Assembly (NCBI GenBank): GCA_030037185.1
Contig: JASHRR010000562.1
Span: forward strand, 1-5,764
DNA: 5,764 bases
Direction: 5' to 3'
DNA from: Xanthobacteraceae bacterium
GTDB taxonomy: Bacteria > Pseudomonadota > Alphaproteobacteria > Rhizobiales > Xanthobacteraceae
Part shown: piece after piece, positions 1-5,346 of the stretch
Layout: each line of letters begins with the position of its first letter
Position numbering within the stretch: the stretch's first letter is position 1
Notes under the pieces: model-generated
What the model was told of the DNA's origin: nothing
The model's input: the letters and a program-made list of their open reading frames with translations, nothing else
Database searches by the model: none
Made by a program: the position numbers and the translations under genes

Positions 1-35
1 CTCCCCCGCGATCACCCTAGTCTGCCAGCGTGCTC

Positions 36-99
36 GACACCATCAAGGACGCTTCGCGCCGCCTTTGGCGGTGGCCAAGAGGCCATCCTTGACGGTGTC
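36..99 (-). repeat. Long imperfect palindrome enclosing two small hairpins
   Basis: Bases 36-49 (GACACCATCAAGGA) pair with 86-99 (TCCTTGACGGTGTC) over 14 positions. The one mismatch, A42/C93, becomes a G-U pair in RNA from the minus strand, so a minus-strand transcript would fold perfectly. The 36 enclosed bases hold two further perfect hairpins: CCGCC-TTT-GGCGG (59-71) and, directly beside it, TGGCC-AAGA-GGCCA (72-85). The whole is a three-way-junction shape. It lies 70 bases before the transposase stub, so it may belong to a mobile element end, a terminator or a small structured RNA. There is no T tract on either side. The pairing is seen directly; the role is unknown. Confidence 0.55.
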
Positions 100-168
100 T
101 GCGCGCGCCGGCCGGGTAAATCTGCGGTCGGGGCGGAAGAATGCCTGCGGCGCGGTCGAACAAAAGAA

Positions 169-510
169 TTGGATTCCCTGCGGGTGGTTCGCGCGGCGGG
201 CGGCAAGGGCGTCAAGCACGAATACGTGCGGGTGGTCGAAGCTTATCGGCAGCGCGGCAAGACGCGCCACCGCACGGTTATCAATCTCGGGCGGCGCGAC
301 TTGCTGGCGGCGCATCTCGATTTGAACAAGCTGACGCGCCAACATGGCCTTCTCCCGAAACCTGTCCCTGTCAAAACCAACATGAGAATCAGCGAATTGC
401 AAACGAAAATAACGCAACTTCAGATAAATATCTGTCCCTACGTTTTTGAGAAAATCAAGGACCGACTCAAAGAAAATCAGTCATTTCGCGTTGCTCAATC
501 GCTGCAATAA
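169..510 (+). pseudogene. IS1634-type transposase, N-terminal stub with foreign tail
   Basis: The open frame runs from TTG 169 to TAA 508-510 (113 codons). Residues 1-57 resemble the start of IS1634-family (IS4-like) transposases as I know them: KHEYVRVVEAYRQRGKTRHR followed by TVINLGRRDLLAAHLD, the substrate-strand-binding N-terminal part. Intact members run to roughly 450-560 residues with a DDE catalytic domain, and none of that domain is present here. After KLTR, near base 339, the resemblance stops and composition changes from very GC-rich to about 39% GC. The last 56 residues (including MRISELQTKITQLQ) are therefore fused foreign sequence. No good ribosome-binding site precedes the TTG, so the true start could lie elsewhere. 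The product cannot be an active transposase. The family call comes from memory of the motif, not a search. Confidence 0.68.
421..434. repeat. Small perfect palindrome in the AT-rich tail
   Basis: CAGATA-AA-TATCTG is a perfect 6-bp inverted repeat with a 2-base centre, inside the AT-rich segment. A direct repeat AGAAAATCA lies just after it (449-457 and 471-479). It could be an operator half of whatever replaced the transposase, or chance in AT-rich DNA. Confidence 0.3.
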
Positions 511-781
511 GGGAAACATCGGCTAGCCCGCGCACATCTAGCCCGTGCGCTGGGCGGGGCTGATCAGCGGCACTCTTTGAGGTAGAACGAGCGGCTTTTC
601 GGCTGTCCAATCAATGCGAGCACCGGGTCAAGTTCGCGAGACCGTTCAGCGTCCCGACGATTAACACATTGAAATTGATGAAACGTTCTGAGAAAAGCGG
701 GCAATTCAGGCCCTGGCGGCGCCGCCGCGGGAGCGTAGCTCGGCAGGACGGTCGCCCTACAGATCAGAGGCAAAAAAAGGA

Positions 782-809
782 CAACAAGACTTGTTGGGGT
801 TTACAAACC
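782..809. promoter_or_regulatory. Two abutting palindromes, candidate operator
   Basis: CAACAAG-A-CTTGTTG (782-796) is a perfect 7-bp inverted repeat around a single base. One base later GGTTT-AC-AAACC (798-809) is a second perfect inverted repeat. Two dyads side by side, about 220 bases before the NIPSNAP start, look like binding sites for dimeric regulators. Read on the minus strand, the first dyad is followed by TCC and a T7 run, so a weak minus-strand terminator is an alternative, although the stem is AT-rich and its loop would be tight. Confidence 0.35.
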
Positions 810-939
810 TCGTGTGCTCTCGCCGATGCGGCATCCGTGATGCCGGGTCCCGACCAAAGCGAGGAAGTTTGGTATCCGAAACTCGGTCGATGGCCATTGC
901 GGATTGTGATCTCGAGCTTACCCGCGATCGGCACCGCAT

Positions 940-958
940 GCATCGGAACAGCCGATGC
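940..958. repeat. Hairpin GCATCGG / CCGATGC
   Basis: GCATCGG (940-946) and CCGATGC (952-958) form a perfect 7-bp stem with a 5-base loop (AACAG), 75 bases before the NIPSNAP start codon. No T run follows, so it is not a standard terminator. The same CGATGC core recurs at 825-829 and as CGATGCATCG at 1790-1799. Confidence 0.4.
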
Positions 959-1020
959 GCGCCGGCGCCCCGCAACGACGTCGAGTGGCATGAGACGTCA
1001 GCGTGACTTGGCTACTCACA

Positions 1021-1027
1021 AGGGAGG
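1021..1027 (+). promoter_or_regulatory. Shine-Dalgarno site of the NIPSNAP gene
   Basis: AGGGAGG lies 5 bases before ATG 1033. It decides the start: an in-frame GTG at 1003 has no such site and would put ten residues before the signal peptide. Confidence 0.85.
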
Positions 1028-1032
1028 ATTGT

Positions 1033-1485
1033 ATGTTGAAATGGAAAATCGCGGCGGTTCTCGGATTAGCCCTTGGGGCGGCCGGGGTCACCTGGGGTTA
1101 TGCGCAGCAGAGCCGGGCGCCGGGATTCTACGAGTTGCGCGTGTACACTGCGCTGCCAGGAAAGCGGGATGCATTAGCGGAGCGTTTCGCAAGCCGGACG
1201 GCGGCGATCTTCGCGCGGCATGGAATCACAAACGTGGGTTACTGGATTCCGCAGGAAAGCGACCCGGAACTTGGCATCAGTGCCGAGAACACGTTCATTT
1301 ACATTCGCGGCTATCCGTCGAAGGAAGAGCGGGACAAGCGTTTGCAGGCCAGGGCCGATGACCCTGAATTTGCCGAGGTGGTGAGAAAAGCGGAGGCCAA
1401 CCCCGCAACCAAGCTCATCGCCAAGGTCCACAATATCGACATGGTGCCGCACGGGCCTTACACGGCGATCACGCTGACGAAATAG
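1033..1485 (+). CDS. Exported NIPSNAP-domain protein
   Basis: This is a 150-residue protein with ATG at 1033 behind a strong AGGGAGG site. Residues 1-24 form a classic Sec signal peptide: a short basic start (MLKWK), a hydrophobic core (IAAVLGLALGAAGV) and a small-residue cleavage motif GYA before QQS. From about residue 30 the sequence is NIPSNAP-like (dimeric alpha/beta-barrel fold): FYELRVYTALPGKRDAL, an alpha helix around AERFASRTAAIFARHGI, then NVGYWIP and a second sheet segment FIYIRGYPSKEERDKR. These are the family's ELRxYT and PGK signatures. One NIPSNAP domain fills the mature protein, which would end up in the periplasm. NIPSNAP proteins are widespread and lack a settled biochemical role in bacteria, so no reaction is assigned. 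It stands alone: 450 bases separate it from the next gene. Confidence 0.9.
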   Translation: MLKWKIAAVLGLALGAAGVTWGYAQQSRAPGFYELRVYTALPGKRDALAERFASRTAAIFARHGITNVGYWIPQESDPELGISAENTFIYIRGYPSKEERDKRLQARADDPEFAEVVRKAEANPATKLIAKVHNIDMVPHGPYTAITLTK

Positions 1486-1937
1486 GATGTGCCAAACGAC
1501 GCAGCTGGCGGCGGCGATCCGGCAATTCATCAAACGAGTTAAGCTGCCGCCGGCTCCAATATGGCGATTTTCTTGACCTCGCGGGCGTATTCGGCGCGGC
1601 CCAAGTGTGATGGGCGGATTGCAGGCGGTTTAAGACTGCGGGGCCGTCCGCGAGAAGCCTGCCGAGCCGGACCGCGGTGGATAGAGGCTTGCACCTGTCG
1701 TAGCGGCGCCGGCGGGAGATGCGAGGAGAGCGGTAATCGCCGCCCGTCTTGGCCGGCGCCGGACCACCTCCCCGTGGAGCAATTCGCCTCGATGCATCGG
1801 ACACGATTCGGATTACGTTTGGCGACATCTTCGGCCACAGTGCAGCTCCCCGGTGGTTTCAAATCAACATGGAAAGGGGCCGCCCGCGTCGAATTCGAAA
1901 GTGATACACCACGCAAGCTGGAGCGCAAACGTACGCG
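1486..1937. other. Non-coding stretch before the threonine ammonia-lyase gene
   Basis: Frames are open on both strands over these 450 bases, but none has a persuasive protein composition. A plus-strand frame (1561-1941) ends in an ATGA overlap with the next gene but is Arg/Cys/Pro/Ser rich and starts without a ribosome-binding site. A minus-strand frame ending at 1539 has a protein-like tail (GRAEYAREVKKIAILEPAAA) that I cannot assign; it may be the last trace of a decayed gene. There is a perfect palindrome CGATGCATCG at 1790-1799. The promoter of the downstream gene should lie here but is not obvious. Confidence 0.5.
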
Positions 1938-3161
1938 ATGACCGTGACGCTTGCCGATATCGAGACGGCGCGGCGGCGCCTTGAGGCGGCAATCCTGCGC
2001 ACCCCGATGCTGCCGGCGCCGAAGCTCTCCGCCCTAACCGGCGCCGAGGTCTACGTCAAATACGAGAACCTTCAGGTCACCAACTCGTTCAAGGACCGGG
2101 GCGCCTTCGTCAAGCTCACCGTTCTCACCGAGGACGAGCGCCGGCGCGGCGTGATCGCGATGTCGGCGGGCAATCACGCCCAGGCCGTCGCCTACCACGC
2201 GCAACGTCTCAACATTCCGGCCACCATTGTGATGCCGACAACCACGCCCTTCGTGAAGGTGAAGGCGACCGAAGCTTACGGGGCGACGGTGGTGCTCGAC
2301 GGCGAGACCTTGAGCGAATGCCAGGACCGTGTCGCTGCAATCATCGCCGAGCGGCAGCTTGTCCTGGTGCATCCCTACGACGATCCCGCCATCATCGCGG
2401 GGCAAGGCACCATTGCGCTCGAGATGTTCGACGAGGTTGCGGACCTCGACATGCTGGTTGTTCCGATCGGCGGCGGCGGGCTTATTGCTGGCAACGCCAT
2501 CGCGGCGCGCGCGGTGCGCGACGACGTCGAGATCGTCGGCGTCGAGGCCGCGCTTTATCCGTCCATGCGCAATGCGGTCACCGGAGCGAACGATCCGGTC
2601 GGCGGGCCGACGCTTGCCGAAGGCATTGCGGTCAAGGATGTCGGCAAACTTACGCTGCCGGTCGTGCGCGCGCTCGTCAGCGATATCGTCCTCGTCGACG
2701 AGGCGCATCTGGAGCGCGCCGTGAATGCCTACCTGACCCTCCAGAAAACCATGGCGGAAGGGGCAGGGGCCGCGGGGCTTGCCGCCCTGCTCGCGGCGCC
2801 CGACCGGTTCCGTGGCCGCAAGATCGGGCTCATTCTGTGTGGCGGCAATATCGATCCCCGTATTCTCGCGAGCATCATGGTGCGCGAGCTTGAGCGCGAC
2901 GGCCGCATCGCCTCGTTTCGCCTGACCATCGCGGATCGGCCCGGCGTGCTGGGCCCGATCGCTTCGCTTCTCGGGGAACTTGGCGCCAATATCCTGGAAG
3001 TGGAGCACCGCCGGCGATTTCTGGACGTTCCCGCCAAGGGCGCGAAGCTGGACGTGACCGTCGAGGCCCGTGATCGCGATCACGCCAATGAAATGATGCG
3101 CGCGCTGGCCGACGCCGGATATCAGCCGGTGCGGCTCCCTGCCGGAGCGTCAATCGATTGA
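1938..3161 (+). CDS. ilvA: Threonine ammonia-lyase with C-terminal ACT domain
   Basis: This 407-residue PLP enzyme (EC 4.3.1.19) deaminates L-threonine to 2-oxobutanoate and ammonia in the cytoplasm, usually the first step toward isoleucine; many homologues also take serine. Fold-type II hallmarks are in order: the PLP lysine K52 in NSFKDRGAF, the asparagine loop SAGNHAQ (76-82), the phosphate-binding glycine loop PIGGGGLIAG (176-185), E274 in AEGAGAAG, and CGGNID (301-306). Residues about 326-404 form one ACT-like domain beginning FRLTIADRPGVLGPIASLL, a likely amino-acid-sensing unit. One ACT domain and this length fit the shorter family class (as in TIGR01127) rather than the ~500-residue IlvA with two regulatory modules. 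ATG 1938 puts the family's usual start (DIETARRRLEAAILRTP) right at the N-terminus. The ribosome-binding site is weak (GGAG at 1920-1923). No other branched-chain genes are adjacent, so a catabolic role (tdcB-like) is possible. Confidence 0.93.
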   Translation: MTVTLADIETARRRLEAAILRTPMLPAPKLSALTGAEVYVKYENLQVTNSFKDRGAFVKLTVLTEDERRRGVIAMSAGNHAQAVAYHAQRLNIPATIVMPTTTPFVKVKATEAYGATVVLDGETLSECQDRVAAIIAERQLVLVHPYDDPAIIAGQGTIALEMFDEVADLDMLVVPIGGGGLIAGNAIAARAVRDDVEIVGVEAALYPSMRNAVTGANDPVGGPTLAEGIAVKDVGKLTLPVVRALVSDIVLVDEAHLERAVNAYLTLQKTMAEGAGAAGLAALLAAPDRFRGRKIGLILCGGNIDPRILASIMVRELERDGRIASFRLTIADRPGVLGPIASLLGELGANILEVEHRRRFLDVPAKGAKLDVTVEARDRDHANEMMRALADAGYQPVRLPAGASID

Positions 3162-3284
3162 GGCGCCGGCCAACCGCTGCAATTCCAATCGTGACCCTCA
3201 TATGGTGGTATCGCCAGGCGCGGGGTTGTGCGACAGGTTTGCGATAAATCAGCCAAATGAGAATGCAGCGCCAAGTGCGCGACT

Positions 3285-3313
3285 GACTGTGTCGCAGTGC
3301 CCGCGCCACAGTC
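3285..3313. repeat. 7-bp hairpin downstream of ilvA
   Basis: GACTGTG (3285-3291) and CACAGTC (3307-3313) pair perfectly across a 15-base loop, about 125 bases after the ilvA stop. No T run follows, so a factor-independent terminator is not supported. A 3' RNA-stabilising hairpin is possible. Confidence 0.3.
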
Positions 3314-3501
3314 TATGCAAAAGCACATTGCGAGGCAGTCGTCTTTTTCAACAACACCTGTGTAGCCGCTTAGGCCGGCTGTCGCCCGGCATCGTTCAGG
3401 CACTTGGCTGCCAGCCTCTTGTTGGCTTAACTCGCCCGCCAGTATCCGGGGTTCCATTTGCGGATCAACGCACATTGCACCGTCTTGCACCACACGGCCT
3501 T

Positions 3502-3566
3502 CGAAGGGCCTGTGCCTGGCAGCCCACAGGAGCCTTCGCCCGGCCCACGCGAGGCACCAGGCACAG
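3502..3566. repeat. Overlapping alternative stems
   Basis: CGAAGG-G-CCTGTG (3502-3514) pairs with CACAGG-AG-CCTTCG (3525-3538): 12 bp with a small internal loop and a 10-base apical loop. The same left arm extended, CTGTGCCTGG (3510-3519), is also perfectly complementary to CCAGGCACAG (3557-3566). The two stems share bases 3510-3514 and cannot form together, the arrangement seen in switching leaders. No gene follows on either strand that this would obviously control. Confidence 0.35.
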
Positions 3567-3659
3567 CACCACAGAGAGTCGCTGCTGCGTCACAATCGTC
3601 ATCGGTCCCTGCAACGCGCTGACCCGCAGACCACGACCCCGGCGGAACGGATGTCTATT

Positions 3660-3709
3660 GGGCGAGTATACCCGTGCGTGCCCGAACGCGCTTGCGGGTA
3701 TACTTGCTC
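3660..3709 (+). repeat. Long 50-nt stem-loop with GTATAC arms
   Basis: Bases 3660-3674 pair with 3695-3709 over 15 positions, including ten perfect ones (AGTATACCCG/CGGGTATACT). Two of the pairs are G-U in plus-strand RNA (3661/3708 and 3664/3705); in minus-strand RNA they would be mismatches. Inside, 3675-3679 pairs with 3686-3690 (GCGT/ACGC plus a G-U), leaving a 6-base loop GCCCGA and a one-sided bulge CTTG (3691-3694). That is about 20 bp of stem in 50 bases. No T tract follows. A small RNA, a palindromic repeat unit or a mobile-element end are all possible. Confidence 0.6.
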
Positions 3710-3819
3710 GGCAGCATAGTCGCGCGCTCTGACGAGGTCGCCGCCGCGAACAGGCGCCGGCGGTAACGAGCACAACGGCCAATGCCCGAACCGGAGCGCC
3801 CGAAGCATGCCCGCTCAAA

Positions 3820-3841
3820 GGGCGGCCACTATACGCCGCCC
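3820..3841 (-). terminator. GC hairpin at the stop codon of the minus-strand ORF
   Basis: GGGCGGC (3820-3826) and GCCGCCC (3835-3841) form a perfect 7-bp GC stem with an 8-base loop. The loop contains the TAG (3829-3831) that ends the reconstructed minus-strand gene. On the minus strand the stem is followed by TTTGAG, a poor T tract, so this is at best a weak intrinsic terminator. Its place exactly at that stop supports the frame-corrected reading. Confidence 0.4.
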
Positions 3842-4232
3842 AGCGTGATTGGCGCACGGCAATCGCTTGATTGCTCGACCTCCGCGATCTCATAAAGAAC
3901 GGAGAAAACTCCGATTCGTCGACGACGCGAAATCCCGGGCCGGTCATGAAGCTCGAATACGCCTTGAGCGAGAGCTTGAGCCCTTCCCAGTGCGTTCCAT
4001 AAGGCCGCACAGTTTGAAGGCGCACGAGAAGGGTGTCGTCGACGCGCGACAAGGCATAGAGGTCACGCAACGTTGTTTCACCGTGCGGCAGCACGCCCGA
4101 TTCCGTGCGTCTCGCGACGCCACGCAGCCAATCGATTTCCTGCTGGTGCGCCTCCAACCACGGCACAAGGACGTACCAGTACAGCGAATGAGACCTGCAA
4201 TGATGGATGTCGTCGAATAGCTCTCTGAACAA
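3829..4232 (-). pseudogene. Unrecognised protein, frameshifted near its C-terminus
   Basis: From TTG 4232 the minus strand reads 113 residues with good protein character: ELFDDIHHCRSHSLYWYVL, PWLEAHQQEIDWLRGVARR, GETTLRDLYALSRVDDTLL and FRVVDESEFSPFF. After FSPFF the frame turns into MRSRRSS and runs on with shadow-like composition to 3465. One lost base between 3893 and 3894 explains this: in the next frame the text continues as (H)EIAEVEQSSD and ends at TAG 3829-3831, inside a GC hairpin, giving about 134 residues. No ATG or GTG lies between the upstream in-frame stop (4302-4304) and 4232, and AGAGG about 11 bases before the TTG is a modest ribosome-binding site. I remember FSPF(F/Y)HEI..VEQ from longer uncharacterised proteins, so the C-terminus may also be lost. 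Function unknown. A sequencing error at 3893 is the main alternative to true decay. Confidence 0.6.
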
Positions 4233-4301
4233 GAACCTGTTGCCTCTCGCACATCCCTCTCCGGACGCAGGCGCGAAGACGCGGCCGCCGCCAAAAAAGC
4301 G

Positions 4302-4638
4302 CTAACGTGACAATGTACGGGCCTTTTTCCTCTTACTCACCTTGCGCCGCCGCCAGATTGGGCTCCACAGCGACAGTACCGTCATGGAGCCAAAAAGCGG
4401 AATGCCAAACAGGAGCTGAACGAATCGATCGTCGAAGAAACTATCAACAGACCGGCGAACAGACGCAGTGGGCATCGACGAACCGCCACCACGAAGAGGG
4501 CCGCATAGAACGCGACGTATGCAGCGAGGCTACGAAAAGATAATCCGCAAGCGCACAATCGCGGGAAAGGATGCCAATGCGCCTTACCAAGGCCCGGCGT
4601 TTGCGATACCTCTTGCGTCGGCCGGCGCAAAGGACCAT
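4302..4638 (-). pseudogene. Small membrane protein with two single-base frameshifts
   Basis: Three minus-strand frames join into one plausible ~112-residue protein if two bases are restored. Frame one, from ATG 4638-4636, gives a very basic start (RRKRYRKRRALVRR) and IGILSRDCALADYLF. At the A-run 4535-4538 one base appears lost; the next frame then gives RSLAAYVAFYAALFVVAVRR, a membrane helix, and LFAGLLIVSS. A second lost base between about 4424 and 4438 leads to DDRFVQLLFGIPLFGS, a second hydrophobic stretch, then LWSPIWRRRKVSKRKK and TAG 4302-4304. Basic tails flank the helices on both sides, so cytoplasmic ends are likely. GC at third positions is lower than in ilvA. The ATG lies only 21 bases from the divergent RDD start and has no ribosome-binding site, so the true start may be TTG 4590. 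I do not recognise the family, and stitching frames by eye could mislead. Confidence 0.42.
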
Positions 4639-4645
4639 TTCGGGC

Positions 4646-4653
4646 GGAGGAGG
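4646..4653 (+). promoter_or_regulatory. Shine-Dalgarno site of the RDD gene
   Basis: GGAGGAGG lies 6 bases before ATG 4660. It fixes the start there, rather than at an in-frame upstream start at 4468 that would add 64 Arg-rich residues. Confidence 0.9.
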
Positions 4654-4659
4654 CGACAC

Positions 4660-5175
4660 ATGGCTGACGGAGAAATCGGCTTCGACACCGATATCAAACC
4701 GCACGTCTACGACCCGGTTCTGAACCCGGAATATTTCGAGGGTGTACTGGCGCGGCGGATGATTGCTTTTGTGATCGACCTCGTCATCATCACGGTTCCG
4801 ATCATCCTTGCCTGCATCTTCATCCTCCTTTTTGGGCTGGTCACCTTGGGGCTGGGCTTGGGGCTGTTTTTCCTCGTCGTCCCAGGTTCGGTGGTGTGGG
4901 CCCTGGTCTACTGCGGTGCGACCATGGGGGCGCCGGCATCCGCCACGCTCGGCATGCGCACGGTCGATATCGAAGTGCGCACATGGTACGGGGCGCCGTG
5001 CTATTTTCTTCTTGGCGCGGTCCATGCCATCGCGTTCTGGCTGACGACCTCGACCTTCACCCCCCTGGTTCTGCTGGTCGGCCTCCTCAATGAAAGACAC
5101 CGACTCCTTCACGACTTCCTGCTCGGCACCGTGGTCATCAACAATGAACGCAGGCGGCGTTCCTTAACCAGCTGA
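4660..5175 (+). CDS. RDD-family integral membrane protein
   Basis: This 171-residue inner-membrane protein starts at ATG 4660 behind a near-ideal ribosome-binding site. The RDD (PF06271-type) pattern is present in order: the arginine and aspartate signature in LARRMIAFVIDLVII (residues 30-44), the loop TLGMRTVDIEV (96-106, the family's TPGK-R-hydrophobic segment), and RHRLLHDFLLGTVVI near the end (146-160, the family's aspartate motif). Hydrophobic segments lie at about 34-60, 63-87, 113-130 and 131-143. The N-terminal 30 residues are polar and presumably cytoplasmic (DPVLNPEYFEG). RDD proteins are small membrane proteins of largely unsettled function; some are linked to ion transport or to membrane-protein quality control, but nothing here selects a role. 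The gene stands alone, divergent from the broken membrane ORF on the other strand. Confidence 0.88.
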   Translation: MADGEIGFDTDIKPHVYDPVLNPEYFEGVLARRMIAFVIDLVIITVPIILACIFILLFGLVTLGLGLGLFFLVVPGSVVWALVYCGATMGAPASATLGMRTVDIEVRTWYGAPCYFLLGAVHAIAFWLTTSTFTPLVLLVGLLNERHRLLHDFLLGTVVINNERRRRSLTS

Positions 5176-5346
5176 TCGTTTCCGCGAATTACCCAGACCG
5201 CTCGCTAACCGCTGTGACATCGTCTCTTCTCGTCGCCTATCGTTTCGTTCCATGTCCCTGCGTTTGACGCAAGCTGACCCGGCGCTGACCCGAGGGGATG
5301 GAGCCCGATGAAACACAACCTTACGTCTGCGTTCGTTGCCAAGCCG

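Larger units (their letters stand above)
511..1032. other. Non-coding stretch upstream of the NIPSNAP gene
   Basis: I see no convincing gene in these 520 bases. A long plus-strand frame from 669 runs on antiparallel-free into the NIPSNAP gene in another phase, but its composition (Arg, Gly, Cys and Trp rich) is that of a shadow frame. The stretch does hold an A7 run (772-778), two abutting palindromes (782-796 and 798-809), hairpins at 830-844 and 940-958, and a repeated 9-mer GCCGATGCG (822-830 and 951-959). It should contain the promoter of the gene at 1033, but I could not identify a clear -35/-10 pair. Confidence 0.6.
3162..3828. other. Gene-free, hairpin-rich stretch after ilvA
   Basis: About 670 bases carry no convincing gene. 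The longest plus frame (3202-3732) and minus frame (3122-3493) have scattered Cys, Arg and Pro, no domain that I recognise and no ribosome-binding site. The stretch contains several inverted repeats: GACTGTG/CACAGTC (3285-3313), the overlapping stems at 3502-3566, and the long stem-loop at 3660-3709. It could hold a small RNA, terminators or debris of a repeat element. Confidence 0.55.

Noticed and set aside
730..773. tRNA-like text (GGGAGCGTAGCTCGGCAGG)
   Set aside because: It resembles an acceptor and D-arm start, but the D-stem partner, a proper anticodon stem and the T-arm are missing, so no tRNA can be drawn.
669..1361. 230-codon plus-strand frame across the NIPSNAP start
   Set aside because: It overlaps 330 bases of a clearly real gene in another frame and has shadow-like composition.
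1561..1941. 126-codon plus-strand frame ending in an ATGA overlap with the ilvA start
   Set aside because: Composition is Arg, Cys, Pro and Ser rich with no domain, and there is no ribosome-binding site. The ATGA overlap is a single coincidence and does not outweigh this.
2034..3083. 349-codon minus-strand frame opposite ilvA
   Set aside because: Antisense open frames are expected opposite GC-rich genes; the His/Asp/Arg-rich text mirrors ilvA codons.
3202..3732. 176-codon plus-strand frame after ilvA
   Set aside because: No ribosome-binding site, Cys/Arg/Pro scattered, and several hairpins within it; no recognisable domain.
4468..4659. 64-residue N-terminal extension of the RDD protein
   Set aside because: The GGAGGAGG site at 4646-4653 and the abrupt change to normal protein text at ATG 4660 place the start there; the extension is Arg-rich.
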